Part shown: one piece after another, positions 11,655 to 24,350 of the stretch
How positions within the stretch are numbered: the stretch's first letter is position 1
Layout of the letters: the number at the start of each line of letters is the position of its first letter
Assembly: GCF_905475345.1 (NCBI RefSeq)
Contig: NC_066587.1
Location: 17,855,058-17,919,057, forward strand
DNA length: 64,000 nt
Reading direction: 5' to 3'
Source of the DNA: Vespula vulgaris
Lineage: Eukaryota; Arthropoda; Insecta; Hymenoptera; Vespidae
Program-made: the position numbers and the translations under genes
The notes under the pieces: generated by a model
Database searches by the model: none
Told to the model about the DNA's origin: nothing
What the model saw: the letters and a program-made list of their open reading frames with translations, nothing else

Positions 11655-12132
11655 TAAAGAGAGATAAAGAGAGATAGTATGTATATACAATGAACAATAG
11701 GCTCTTCCGATGTGTGTATATACACATGGGTTTAGAAACGAAGAGAGACACGCGAACTTTCGCCTTGTGCATTCATAGGAACCGTACATGCGGCAGGACG
11801 TTCACGTCGAGTTACCAACGTTGGGTCGACGACAACAACGACGAAGACGACGAAGACGACGAAGACGACGACGAGAACGACGAAGCAAACACGACATCCA
11901 CGCACACCGCACATAATGTCGCCGTTTATGCGGCGCACGTGGAAGAGCAGCTGCATTTTAAAATGACGCCATTTTTCTTTAGAGATTTATCATAAATGCT
12001 CGCGCGAGAGAGAGAGAGAGAGAGAGGGTGTTACCGTTTTTCTACGTTCCTACATTCTCTTTATTCTCTTTTAATCCTCTTTTGGAATCTCTTTTGTATT
12101 ATTCCTTAACCTTAGTTATACAATCATTATTT

Positions 12133-12163
<31 letters not shown>

Positions 12164-12268
12164 TTTTTGTTTCGTTTCATTCAGCTTTGTTTTATTACTA
12201 TCAATCAATGTGTACTTGAGATAGAAAATAATTGCAAAGAAAGAACGTAAGATGATATTATTCTCTCG

Positions 12269-12335
<67 letters not shown>

Positions 12336-12350
12336 GATATATACATTTAT
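11401..12350. other. Microsatellite-rich stretch with a GAC/GAA triplet tract
   Basis: Holds a unique piece at 11401-11545, (GACA)n near 11549-11580, GA/GATA tracts to about 11675, and GAC/GAA triplets at about 11829-11886 (Asp/Glu in one frame). A (GA)n tract lies at 12004-12026, (TTTA)n near 12130-12170, and a (GA)n array of about 30 units at 12271-12331. No gene is supported. Confidence 0.65.
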
Positions 12351-12647
12351 TTTAAAAAATATCTCTTGTTGTAAATATTCGATTTCGAAGAACTCTGAAT
12401 GATCATTCCGTCGATAAACCAAATCTAGGAGAAGAAAATGTAGAAAATGTCAAGATTTTCTTGATATATTCGTAGCAAGAAATTTTTTCCACGTTGCCGT
12501 CGCTCGAAGATGATCGTTCGTGAGACCGTACAAAAGAAAAAGAACAAGAAAAAAGAAAAGAGAAAAAGAAACAAAGAAAGAAAGAAAGAAAGACAGAGTA
12601 CAAGCAGCGACTAAGAAAGAAAGAAAGAAAGAAAGATAGAAAGAAAC

Positions 12648-12678
<31 letters not shown>

Positions 12679-13103
12679 GAGTGTGTCTGCGAATTTTCCT
12701 CGCTTCCGGCTGAATCGTAAAGTTTTATCTTGCGCCATGGCGGCTCAGTACGGAAGAGAACGCGTTTTCTCCTCTTGGACCCACTTCCGTATATATATAT
12801 ATATATAAAAGTAGTATCGCAAATAAAAAAAAAAGAAAGAGGAGAGAGAGAGAGAGAGAGAAAGAGAGAAGAAATGATAAGAGAGAATGAGAAAGAAGGA
12901 AGGAAAAGGAAAACGAAGTAGGAGATGCGAGAGGCAAAACACACCTGCCCAGGATAAAATAAACTCTCCCACGAGTACACGCCGTTGCTTTCATCCTTCC
13001 TTTCAGCCTACCTTATACGAATATAGCGGTGGCAGAGGGTGTAAATGGATAGGACGCCTCGTACTCGCGTACTTATTCGTGTCAGTTTATATGTATGCAC
13101 TCT

Positions 13104-13140
<37 letters not shown>

Positions 13141-13329
13141 TGTCTCTCATGCATTTTCACTGTTCCTCTAACCTTTCGGCTCTTTCGTCGACTATCGACG
13201 TTGAGTTTCCTCGACCTGCAGCTTCATTCCACTTGCATGAAAATCACGATTAGTCCGCACGAGAGGGAATCCTACGTTATCCTTCTACCAAACAAGTAAA
13301 AGAAGAAAGATAGAGAGAAGGATATATAG

Positions 13330-13372
<43 letters not shown>

Positions 13373-13420
13373 GAGAGAGAAAGAGAGAGAGCGAGAGAGA
13401 GAGAGAGAGAAGACATTTCA
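12351..13420. other. Purine-rich repeats with short unique islands
   Basis: Contains GAAA tracts at 12535-12660, a GA run to 12682, (TA)n near 12792-12808, and GA tracts near 12838-12890. A unique island covers about 12905-13100, then come (CT)n near 13108-13136 and (GATA)n at about 13329-13370 followed by GA. The 176-residue minus frame at 12450-12980 is Ser/Phe/Leu repeat. Confidence 0.6.
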
Positions 13421-14450
13421 TCGGTTAAACTTGTTCATCTCCGTTAGCATGAACTTCCTTGTTTATCTTTATCATCTGCCGAAAGTACTACGTTTTCGCA
13501 CCGTACCTTATATCTCGGTAGAAACGAGAAACGTGACGACAACGATGACGTTGGTCTATTATTTTTTCAACTCTATCGTTTCTCTACCTCTCACTTTTCT
13601 CTCTCTCTCTCTCTTTTTCTTTTTTTTTCTTTTTCATTGGCTCTCTTTCTCTATCCTTCTCTCTCTCTCTTTATCTGAAAAAAGAAAAACCCGTTTGCCA
13701 GTGTCGATGGTTTTCTCGAAGGACGGATAACGAGCCGCTACGAAAAAAGGTCCGCTCAGTTAAATTATGCATTTTCCTTCACACCCTCCCCTTCCCTTCG
13801 CGTTCCACCCCTGCCCACTTCGATTTGCATGCTGTAATTCATACACGAGTTCTTCGCGATGCTAACGACTTTTTTTCTCCTCTTTTTTCCTTTCCTTTTC
13901 TTTTTTCATTTTCTTTTTTCTCTCTTTCCCTTTCCCCCTTTTTTCTCTTTCTTTCTACGTACGCCGCTAAGTCCCCATCCTTGTTTTCCACGACGCGACG
14001 AAATTTTCATTTTTCGTAGCCTCCTCCTTCTCCTCCTCCTCCTCCTCCTCCTCCATCTCCTCTTTCTCCTTCTTCCTCCTCCCCTTCGCCCTCTCGCACC
14101 CCTTTTTACCTAGCGCAAATCCGATTAACTCGCGCGTGAGTGTTATTTCGTTAGGGGAACAAAAAGAAGAACTCATTTTTAGTTCTTAACAATTATACTC
14201 ATTTTTCTCTACTTCTCCTTTTCTTTTCCTTTTTTTTTTCTTTTCTTTTCTTTTTTTTTTTCTTCTTTTTTTCTTTTAAATAGAGGAACAAGCTCGACGG
14301 ATCAACTTGTACAAGATCTGCTTAGAAACAAAACAAAAAAAGAAACAGAAAGAGGATAGAACATCCGCTTTAACGTTCGGATCGATAATTATTTAGAGAA
14401 ACTTTACTCGGATGTTTCTAATCTAAAACGGCAATCGTCCAAATGTAAAT
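13421..14450. other. Pyrimidine-rich stretch
   Basis: CT and T-rich blocks lie at 13580-13680, 13868-13960 and 14195-14280, with (CTC)n near 14020-14065. Short unique spacers lie at 13430-13560 and 13700-13860. No gene-like signal. Confidence 0.6.
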
Positions 14451-14586
14451 TATCCGATACTGTTTACGAATCTCGTTTACTCGAACGTTGTATGCAACTT
14501 ACGTCATACTATGTACTTACATACATACGTCTACACACATACAGATATGCATACATATATATATACACATATATACGTACATATGG

Positions 14587-14644
<58 letters not shown>

Positions 14645-15480
14645 AGACCAACACGTATAATGGCGATATCGATTGAACGACATTTCGGTAGGTGTGGGCG
14701 AATATTGGAAGCCGATGTCCGATCGTAGGATTTAACTAAGGTGGAATCCAACGCTTCGAGGTACTTGCACGTCATATCCGTAAGCGAGGGCTCTTGCTCA
14801 GACGCTCGTTAGATCGAGAGCCGAAACACTCGTGTAAATTACAAGGGTTAAGGAGGTTTCTTCCTCTATGCGAAATCGTTTTAAACGATGAATTTTATCG
14901 ATCAAATTCTTCACGTGTAAATACGTATATTCATATTTATTTATTTAAATATATATATATACATATTATATTTATATATATATATATATACATATGTGTT
15001 TACACGCATCATGTGTTCTCTCTTTTACCGTGAACAAAAATTTACATTAAATCGTTAAAATTTTTTTACAGTTTAATGTACCCGACAAATATACATACAT
15101 ACATACATATATACATATATATATATCTATATATTCTCATTCAACACTGTTATACTATTCGATAATTTACGTAGAACGAACCATGAACTCACGCCAATGG
15201 ACTTTTATTGAAAACATTTTTTCTACAAAACATCAAATGCATCCACACAGACAAACACATACACACACACACACACACGCATACACGCGCACAAACGCAA
15301 AACATAACGTTGAAACGATGCATCGTAAATAAACGTGATTTTTTTCGGGAGTGTTAACGCGCGAATTTCGATATGCATGACTGAATATAGTAGTACACAT
15401 CACGTGGAAACATCGAATTAAAGCTTGATGTAAAATTTTCAAACGGGTCTCGGTTGCGATCTTTTTGTTTTTATTTTTTT
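14451..15480. other. CT, TA and CA microsatellites around a unique island
   Basis: A (CT)n array covers 14587-14637. It is followed by a unique island at about 14640-14930, then (TA)n at 14950-14995, (ACAT)n near 15093-15118, and (CA)n near 15255-15280. The 78-residue frame at 14492-14728 and its antisense partner are CT/GA-driven. Confidence 0.55.
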
Positions 15481-17220
15481 CTTTTTTTTATTCGTCCTTT
15501 TTCCTTTCCTTCTCTTTCTTCTTTTACTTTTTATTTTCGCTCGCAAAATATCGTGAACCACCGACGACGACCGTACCCCCACTCATAAACATACGAAAGA
15601 TTACACGCTTCATTACGCACATTTCTCTCTTTTTCTCAATGAACAATCTTCAACGATCATCCTTTTCGTTTCCGTACAATTTTGTTTATGTACACTCCAT
15701 TTGAATTCGAGCGATTTCGATTCGCCATTCATCGTACGAACGAGTTATTCAATTATTATAATCTTTTCTACGACGTAATTCAACATTACTTTTTATCGTC
15801 CATTGATAAATCCTTTTCAACGATCTATAAGATCTTCTTCTATTTTTCTCGTTTTTTTTTTTTTCTTTCTGTCTTTCTTTATCTTTGCTATTTATATTTA
15901 TATACGATCTTTCTCGTAACAAATATCGTAGTAAAAACCTGTGAGAGATTTTAAATAAATAACGATACATTATTATATTTGCAAACGACATACCTTGATA
16001 CGGAGTTCTCGAGAGTTCATTTTTTGGAATACGAATAATGGCGGCAACCTTCCGTAGAAATTCCCTCTTGGATCATCGATATTCAAATTCGATCGTCGTG
16101 CACGATCGTAAAAGAGAAAAGAGAATCGGACCAGAAAACTGACGGATCTCGCAATCTCTCTGCGCCTTCTATTATTCTTTCTCGTTCGATCTGTTTTTCA
16201 CGATTATCGTGGGAATCCTTCGAAAAAAAGAAAGAAAACAAAAATTCTTAGATGACGACCGATTTCGTTTTCTTCGATTCGACGTAAGAATTTGAAAGAT
16301 GCAACTAAGATCTCCGTTGACGTTTTTCCTAAGAGTGATAATTAATTAATCGTTTAATCTAAGAACTTTAATTATCTAATCCACGATTCGATACGAATTT
16401 GATGTAATATATTAAAATAATAACTAGTATAGTGATGTTTCATGTGTCGTCGTTAAATACGTTCGTACGTGTTCGTTCGATATGTAAAGAGGGATGAAAG
16501 AAAGTTTAAGAAGAAAAGAGTGAAAGGGATGAAAGGGAAAAGGATAAAGAAAAAAGAGAAAGAAAAGGATTTTCCTTCTCCGAACGTTTACGAAACACAT
16601 AGACAAATAAACTCGAACGAGCTTGGCTCAACCGTTTGGTGGTAATTTTCTAGAGCGACATACTTCTTTTTCTCTTTTTTTTTTTTTTGTTTTCTTCCTT
16701 TTTTTTTTAAACTCCATCCGTCTCGCGAACCGCGTTCTCTTTCTGTTAACCGTCCGTCTCAACGTTTCTCGTCGTTCCTGTATTCTTTCATCAACCCCTC
16801 CATTGTCTCTCGTTCACCCTTAGGCAACACTTTATACGTAGTACCTTCTTCGTCTCGAAAGCTTCGTACATGACCAACGCTGTATGACCTAACCGTGTCT
16901 ATTTACGTCCGACGACGAATAAAATTAATACGACTTTATCTATTAGTTAGTTTATTTAGAAATTAATATTAAAGTTACGATAGGAATCTTTTAATCCAAA
17001 CGTTTATATTAAATATGCGAAGTATGTAAATACCGAAATGTGACGATATTTGCAAAAATATATACAATACACGCATACGGATATGTATTCGTGTGTATAC
17101 ATGTGTCAGGTATTCAATATTAGCGAAATAAATTTATCGGTAGATACGTTATAGAACCTCAAGAATTTAAGATTTTTAATTTTCATTAAAAATACGTAGG
17201 AATTTTTCCGAAACAATCGA
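15481..17220. other. AT-rich non-coding stretch with few microsatellites
   Basis: One of the less repetitive AT-rich parts of the window, with T-rich tracts near 15480-15530, 15855-15880 and 16670-16710. A homeodomain-like run TAATTAATTAATCG lies near 16338-16353. A GGCGGCAACC motif follows ATAATG near 16035-16050. Frames are short and lack domains. Confidence 0.5.
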
Positions 17221-17317
17221 TGGGTACATACTCTCTATATGTATGTTATACAAATATTTTTCCACGTTACCATACTGGATCACCGGAAGCTCGTAAATGC
17301 TTTTAGCTTTTTTTTTC

Positions 17318-17368
<51 letters not shown>

Positions 17369-17681
17369 CACCCTCTCTATGTCTATCCATCTCTCTCAGT
17401 CGCTTCACTCCATCGTATCACGAGGCACCCCTCGGCAGTAGCTCGTTCCACTTTTACGCCTCGCGCGATGTGGATGGCCATTCACGATATTCACAATGTG
17501 TCCCATCTTTGATAATAAATTTTTAATGGCGAGTCGACGCTTCAATCCACGGCGGATAGTACCGTTCAGAGGAGTAGCTACGCGAGAAAAGCCATGAAGT
17601 CAACAGAGTTCTCACTAAGCGTGAGCATTCATTAACGCATATGGTGCACGTGCATAAAAAGTGAATTCCACATATATACGT

Positions 17682-17744
<63 letters not shown>

Positions 17745-18275
17745 CTTAAATACATGCATGAATACACCCTGGTTCGGTCTAAAGGAAATCTAACAAACTA
17801 ACGAACAAGATGATTAAATAGAAAAAAAAAAAACAAAAATTAAAAAATCCAAAAAGAAAGGATTCGCAAAAGATTTGTGATTTAATTAGAAGGCACGAAA
17901 GAAGCACGTACTCCAGGAAAGAAGTACTTGAAGTGTCGAAAACGAGAGAAGACTAAAAGAAAGAGATTTGAGACGAGTAGAAACACGTACGCATAAAATG
18001 AAGTTGGGAGGTTGATCGGCTTAGCTGGGTAGTGTGTTATTCGTTTTCTTTAACTCTCTCTCTCTCTCTCTCTTTTTCTCTTGTTTTTTCTGGCCTTGCT
18101 CCTACGGCACTTTTTCCACCCTCGGTCAACTACAAGAGGAATCCGTCGTAGGAGCGTATCGGGGGTGAAGGACGGTGAAGATGTGGTGGCATCGCGGGGG
18201 TTGAGTGTCGGTCGCGAGGTTACTAGATGGTGGAAGGGTAGAGAGTGCGGAGGAGGAGTTCTCTCCCTTCTTTCT
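17221..18275. other. CT and TA arrays, then purine-rich sequence
   Basis: A (CT)n array lies at about 17320-17365 and a unique segment at 17385-17680. An interrupted (TA)n array covers 17683-17737. A-rich unique sequence covers 17760-18045, then (CT)n near 18053-18075. GC rises from about 18110. No gene is supported. Confidence 0.55.
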
Positions 18276-18277
18276 TC

Positions 18278-18482
18278 TCCACCACCACCACCACTACCAC
18301 CACTACCACCACCACCACCATCACCACCACCACCACCACCACCACCAGCATCACCACTACCACCACCACTACCATCGCTACCACTACCACCTCTACTTCT
18401 ACCTCCACCTACACCTCCTCGTCCTCGTCCTCGTCCTCGTCCTCCTCCCTCTCTCCCTCCTCCCCCTCCTCCCTCTCCCTGC
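18278..18482. repeat. CCA/CTA/CCT triplet array
   Basis: About 200 bp of CAC/CCA/CTA triplets grade into CTC/GTC/CCT triplets. It gives poly-Pro, poly-His and poly-Thr in the three plus frames and poly-Gly/Val on the minus strand. This explains the four overlapping frames between 18050 and 18616, so none is called a gene. Confidence 0.8.
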
Positions 18483-18616
18483 TGACACTTCACCCCACTC
18501 CTAGTCTGTCGGGCGCCAACGTCGGCCGCTTTCGAGACGTTAAGGCCGACACTCGCGCGGCGCACTTCGGCCGGACGAGATCGGATCCGCGAACGCGAGA
18601 ACACGTGCGTTTCTAG
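18483..18616. promoter_or_regulatory. CpG-dense island, possible promoter or 5' exon
   Basis: I count about 22 CpG dinucleotides between 18501 and 18616, far denser than the surrounding AT-rich sequence, with motifs such as CGGCCG, GGCGCC, GCGCGGCGC and CACGTG. It directly follows the triplet array and is followed by ordinary AT-rich sequence. Such islands in insect genomes can mark promoters or first exons, but no TATA box, initiator or splice evidence was established. Confidence 0.3.
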
Positions 18617-19949
18617 TTTCCCCTTATTTTCTATTTATTTCTTTCTCTTTAAAATTGAAACAATAAGTACATATATATATATATACAATATATTTGTATG
18701 CGTGTATATATATATATCTGTGTGTGTATAGATATAAATATACGTATAGAAGATTTTTTTCATCCCAAGTGACGTTTTCACTTACAACCGTTACATAACT
18801 CGATTCCTTTCTTTTTTTATTTGTTTCACTTATTAAACTAATTTCTCTCCCTTTTTTTTTTTTATTTCTTTATTCAATTATCCCTTTCATTTGCTATTCT
18901 TCTTTCTCTTCTCGATAATTTTGTGTATTTAAAGTGAGAAGTATGTGTGAGTGAGACAGTTTATTAAATCTATCTTTTATTCTCTCTATATCTTTTTCTT
19001 ATTGGTGTGTGAAAGAAGAGAGAAAGAAAGAAAGAAAAAGAAAGAAAGAAAGAAAGAAATAGAGAAAGGAGAGATCTTTTTCTCCTCCATGCGCTTTTCG
19101 TTCATGCTGAAAGCTTGCACGCGGTGGAAACTCGACGATCTTTGACGAGAGAGAAAGAGAGAGAGTTCAGTTGAAAGAAGGAGTTGCCTCGGAGAAGTAA
19201 TTAATTGAGCGCAAAGAAGGGGGTGGTGGTGGAGGTGGCGGAGGAGGAGGAGGAGGTGGCCACGGTGGTTGGAGAAGGACGAAGCTTATAAAGGACGTCC
19301 TTCCATAGGAACCACGAAGATAAGGATGGGGTTTTACGTCGTCTTTGTAAGTACAAAATAGTCTCGTTTTTTTTTTTTGTTTTATAATATGCGATCCAGG
19401 CCACCCTAACTTTTCTCGTCGTTTACTTGTACATGTATATATATATATATATATATATTCTTTTTTTGGGGTCGTTTTTTTATTTCTTCTCCTTTCATTC
19501 AAACTTCTACGATCTTTCCCTTTTTTTTCATTTGCTTTCGACAACTTCCTCTTCTTCTTTTTTTTTATTTTTTTATTTTACCAGGATTCGTCGTCGTCGT
19601 CGTCTTCGTCGTCGTTTTCGAAGAACAGAAGTTTTAAAGAACGACGATAACGTTCTTTCTTTCACAATTCTTTTTTTTTTCTTTTTCCTGTTTGTCCGTT
19701 CGTTCTTTTTCATGTCATCTTCCCTTCTCTCTCTCTCTCTCTCTCTTTCTCTTTCTTTCCTTTTCCTTTCTCTTTCTATTTTTCTCCATCTTGAGAGTTT
19801 ACCGCTCTTCAATTCGTACGAGTTTCTCTGGTTTTCCAACTTACCTCTCGAGTTTCTCTGTTTCTCTCGCGAAGAAGATCAAAGAAGACCACGTCGCTTT
19901 AATCTGCCAATGACGAAATACTGCGCCTCTTCCTGTACCTTATTTGACT

Positions 19950-19987
<38 letters not shown>

Positions 19988-20380
19988 ATACTCGTGTTCG
20001 TAGTCTACCTTTTCATCGTAGAGTCCTTGTCCTCGTCTCCTGGGTATAGCGTTCGCACGACTTTGAAATGCTTTCTGCGTGTCCTTCTACGACAGCTGCC
20101 TCTTTTTTTCCCTCCCTTGGGAACGGAAGATGGAAAAATTAACGTCGGTGCCACGTGATTCTACTCTCTTCAGGCGAGAAACGCGAATCGGGTCACACGG
20201 CTGATGCACGCGATCTCCTTTGCATTTTTTCTATTTCCAAGCCAAGTTCTCCCTCTCTCTTTCTCTTTCTCTTTCTCTTTCTCTCTTTTTTCGATTCTTG
20301 GAAACGTTTTTCTCTTTTTCTCGATAATAATTTCTTTATTTTTAATGCGTATGATCACTACTATTCCTACTATTTTTTAT
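18617..20380. other. T-rich and CT-rich non-coding stretch
   Basis: (TA)n tracts lie near 18669-18715 and 19437-19459, GAAA tracts near 19021-19062, GGT/GGA triplets near 19218-19262, and GTC/TTC triplets near 19587-19616. CT tracts lie near 19730-19750 and 19955-19986, and (TTTCTC)n near 20255-20290. The 243-residue frame at 19427-20158 is chiefly Phe/Leu/Ser/Tyr from these tracts. Its unique part (19790-19950) shows no recognisable domain. Confidence 0.6.
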
Positions 20381-20387
20381 TTCGATT

Positions 20388-20435
20388 ACTACTAGTACTA
20401 CTAGTCTACTAGTACTACTAGTACTATTACTACTA
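20388..20435. repeat. Palindromic ACTAGT tract
   Basis: A 48-bp tract of TACTACTAGT-type units in which overlapping ACTAGT hexamers make the region largely self-complementary. Related TAG/CTA triplet tracts occur near 21235-21300 and 36336-36352. Confidence 0.6.
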
Positions 20436-21480
20436 GGTAAATCTCGTTAGACCAACGCTCGACCACTCGTGAAATCCCTCAGGATTAAGCTCGTCGATCA
20501 TCGACTTCTGGCTCGTATAAACAAAGGACCGATTGTTCAAGCTTCGCTTTAAAGCCGAAGATCAAATTTCGGTCTAATGTATTACGTCAAAGAAGATCGT
20601 CGGTTTTGCGCGCATAGATCGTAACCGGGCGATAACTTTATCCGTTAAGGTGTCCCTTTTTTCTTCTTCTTTTTTTTTCTTTTCTTTTTTTTCTAGTTCT
20701 ATTTTTATGGTAATTAACACTTTTTGTATGTATGTGTATGTATATAATGCGTATAAAACATCAACGATCGACGACGGATCGTCGGATGATAGATCATACT
20801 TTTAAATAGGCAATAATATAAATTTACGTGTTAAAATGAATATATATATATATATATATTTTGCTTTTGATAGAAATAAAACAATAACGATCAACATTTA
20901 GTCATTTATATCGGACAGAAATAGATTTATAAAAAAAGAAATTATTTTCTTACAACGTTACGACGTCATAGAAAAACCTTGTTTACGTTCGGTTTACCTT
21001 CGGATTATTGATAAACAAAGTTTCGCTATCGATCATTAGAAAGATGCTTCGTATACTTCGAATATGTCAAGTGACATCGATTCTTTGAGAGAGAAAGAGT
21101 GAAAGAGAGAGAAAAACAGGAAGATAGAGAAAGAGAAAGAGAGAGAGAGAGAAAGAAGTGGACGATACGACGAGCGAATAAAAAGGAAAAGAAAGAAGTT
21201 AGTCGAAAAGTTAGAGAAAAGTCTTTTTCAAGTAATAGTAGTAGTAATAGTAATAGTACCACTACTAGTAATAGTAGTAGTGGTAACGGTGCTAGTAGGC
21301 GGAGAAAGAAAAAGCTTTGCCGTTTCTTTTCGCGGTCGTAGTCCTGAGGAAAGTCCTTCAGTGTGTGCAAGGTACGGATCCTAAAATACGAGAAGCACAA
21401 CGGCCTGCCTCCTTGCCGTTTCCTTTCGTAGTTTTCCTAGAGCGTAGACTATTTGGTCCGGAAAAGTCACGAGCACCTTA
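20436..21480. other. Unique island, then AT-rich and GA-rich sequence
   Basis: About 20440-20650 is a non-repetitive island containing GGATTAAG (Bicoid/Otd-type) and TAAACAAAGG (forkhead/Sox-type) motifs. It is followed by T-rich sequence, (TA)n at 20840-20859 and a purine-rich tract near 21087-21155. An imperfect AGT/AAT triplet tract lies at 21233-21300. No gene. Confidence 0.45.
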
Positions 21481-22143
21481 CGAACGTTCTTGAAATAGTA
21501 CATACATACATACATACATACATACATACATACATACATACATACATAGGTCGAAGGGTGTGTAGTCCTTTTTCCTCCTCCTCCTCCTCCTCCCCTTCCT
21601 CCCTTCCTCCCCTCCTTCTCCTTCTCCTTCTTTTTCTTTTTCTTTTAAGTGCGTTTGCGATCGAGCATTTTTCACGAGTCTCTGAACGAGATCCTTTCCA
21701 CGTATTCTTCCTTTCTTTCTTCCTTTTTTTTTCTTTTCTTTTCTTTTTCCCAAAAGGTCTTGCAAAAATCTAGAACGAACGAATCGATTCGTTAACAATT
21801 CGATATAAGACGATTTGACTTTAAAAAGAACGTTGTAAATTCGATATCGTTGGGAAAAGAATCTTTTTTTTTGTCCGAGACGAAAAGTTACTATCTCGTA
21901 ATTATCTGCGATTCTTTTAATCGTAACCGTTTTACAATGTTCAACGTTCATCACGATCGATACGGATCTCTTTCTTTCTTTTTTCTTTTTTCCTTTTTTC
22001 TTTCTTTCTTTCTTTCTTTCTGTCTCTGTCGTCGAACTTTCAGCCCCTTCGGGAAATAGTTCTAATTTCGGAATAATCAGTGGAAAAATTTGTAATACAT
22101 TCGCGTTTGCGCTTCGAGAACGAACCTTCTGTACCATTGGCAA
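21478..22143 (-). other. 221-codon minus-strand open frame, doubtful
   Basis: One of the longest frames in the window. Its ends are low complexity: Lys/Arg/Glu-rich from pyrimidine tracts on the plus strand, and Met-Tyr-Val-Cys from (CATA)n at 21496-21548. Between them, about 75 residues from plus-strand positions 21755-21960 are mixed in composition (for example SIVMNVEHCKTVTIKRIADN). I recognise no domain. A competing plus-strand frame at 21850-22059 overlaps it. Most likely chance. Confidence 0.1.
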
Positions 22144-23229
22144 GACAGCGAAAGAGGAAATTATTTAGAGACGTTATCGTTTCAGTATTATCGATCGATC
22201 GTACGACGAACGTTCGACGAATGAATATTCCTCTTTGTTCGCAATCTATCGTTTTCTTAGTCCAACTAATTTCTATCTTTCTCTCTCTTTTTATTCTATT
22301 TGAGATCACCGAGCATGTTTTTTTTCGTCGAATCTTTTTACAGACGAAGAATTAACTGTTTCAGACATTCTTCTATCTAATCCTTTTATTCGACATAACA
22401 TCGTAGAAACGTAGAATCCTTTTCGAAAATAACAATTTTTCTCTCTTTCTTTCTTTTCTGTTTTTCTTATCGCGATTAATAAATAATATTACTCGGGTGG
22501 AAAGTCAAAAGAGAGACAGAGATAGAAAAAGAGAGAGAGAGAGAGAGAGGATAATGAGTCTTGTCAATTTTTTGTTCCGTGAAAAGAAAATAAATAGAGA
22601 GAGAGAGAAAGAGAGAGGAGAAGAGAGAGATAGAGAAAGGTGAATAAAAGAAGATTGTACGTTCTCACCTTCAAAAGAAAGAATACTTTGTGCATTGTTA
22701 TTACCCGCTGATTTTGTTCGGCCACCCTCGAAGACGTTGACATAGTATGTATGTATGTTAGAGGTACGAAGGCGTTTCGTCTCGACGAGAAGCCTATTGT
22801 CGTTTCGTACTTGTTTGCGACTGAGCCTCCTTCTTTTCTCGTATACCTGTTTCAAAGATGAAGATCCCTCCTCTTCTTGCAATACCTTCTTCGTAACACT
22901 CTGTAAGCCATATATATATATATAAATATATATATGTATATAGAGAGAGAGAGACATATATCCAATACATACACTCTTGTGAAATAGGCACAGGCACGAT
23001 CCGCAAACACGTACCGACGCGTTTTTCAAAACTTTCGAAACTGATAAATGTATGCACATTTATATAGACATTTTATCAGCATAATATTATGATAGATACA
23101 TAGGTGTTCCAGTTGCGTTAGTCAGACTCGATTTATATTGGTCTCTTACCAGTTCAAAGATATCTCCAAAGAAAGCTCTGGACGCGCTCGTTTTTATTAT
23201 AGAAATGTATTATCTACGCGAAGAAAGAG

Positions 23230-23279
<50 letters not shown>

Positions 23280-23527
23280 GAGAAAAGAATACACGTCAAC
23301 CAGTTTTCACGATTATCTGAAACGCCGTCTAGGCTCGATCACGCGGCCGAGGTTTTACTAGACGTTCGTGACTCTAACGATTTATGTTAGATGACGACAA
23401 CCTGTCCAATGAAAATACATAACTGCTTCTTAAGATATATCGACGTGCATGCGTTAAGTGAAGTCGAGCACGTCGATCGTAACGGAGCTTTTAAAAATTC
23501 GACTTTGAGAAGACGGTAGATTGCAAA

Positions 23528-23567
<40 letters not shown>

Positions 23568-24350
23568 GTATAATCTATATGATCCGAGAACAACGAGAAT
23601 GACGAGGACGACAGAGCAACGACGAGATCGCCCGAGAATTATGTATCTACGTTGAAAATTATGCAAAGTGGATTATCATGCTTTTGGTCCGATGCAGGAG
23701 CAAACGTGGATTTATGATAACGATTAATTCGATCTATCTCGTGTAGTTAGGTATAGAATATATAAGGTATATATATGTGTGTGTATATGTGTTGTGTGTA
23801 TATATATATATATATACACATATGTATGTATGTATGTATAATGCTTCAAATTCGTCCGACGTAAGTCAAGTTAATAATAAGAAAAGAAATTTTCTTTTTG
23901 ATACAAATAATCCTATCAACACCATTATTGGCCGTGTAATTAAATTCGAGAAGTAATGGCGTTTCGCCAACATGGCTACGTTCGTAATGAAATTAAAATC
24001 TTCATTGTAATATTAAAAATTCCGGAAAATCTGTAATATATCAAAATTAAGCGATACGCTATTCAAGCTAATAACGAACAATGTGATCACCGTATAACAA
24101 CGATACTTACACGATTTTATACTTTAATAATTACTTAAGTTAAGTATGTATGCGTCTGTGCGTATATATGTATATGGAAATATCGTGTATAATCGAGCGT
24201 AAAACGACGATCGACGATATCTCGTAACATTTATGATCGATCGCTTGTAATTTCTCTATCGGAGAGTACGAAAAAAGAATAAAAGAAAAAAAAAAGAAAG
24301 AAAGAAAGAAAGAAAAAAGAAGACATTTCTTCCTTTTTATAAATACTTCG
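22144..24350. other. Non-coding stretch with GA and TA microsatellites
   Basis: GA tracts lie at 22528-22550, 22600-22640 and 23236-23277, with a CT tract at 23530-23563. TA/GT-rich pieces lie near 22910-22950 and 23760-23840. A unique island covers 23290-23460. From 23850 to 24350 the sequence is AT-rich with an A-rich tract near 24275-24320. No supportable gene. Confidence 0.55.

Noticed and set aside
14660..14690. ATGGCGATATCG frame running into a GGTAGGT donor-like site
   Set aside because: Only about nine codons; no promoter, acceptor or partner exon found. Donor-like GTAGGT is common.
18081..18616. Overlapping poly-Pro, poly-His, poly-Thr and poly-Gly/Val frames
   Set aside because: All are different readings of one CCA/CTA/CCT triplet array. 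No frame has independent support.
19427..20158. 243-codon plus frame with apparent membrane-like segments
   Set aside because: The hydrophobic stretches coincide exactly with T-rich and CT tracts; no domain in the unique part.
21496..21548. Regular CATA repeats as a CRISPR-like or satellite array
   Set aside because: A plain tetranucleotide microsatellite with no spacers, in a eukaryotic genome.
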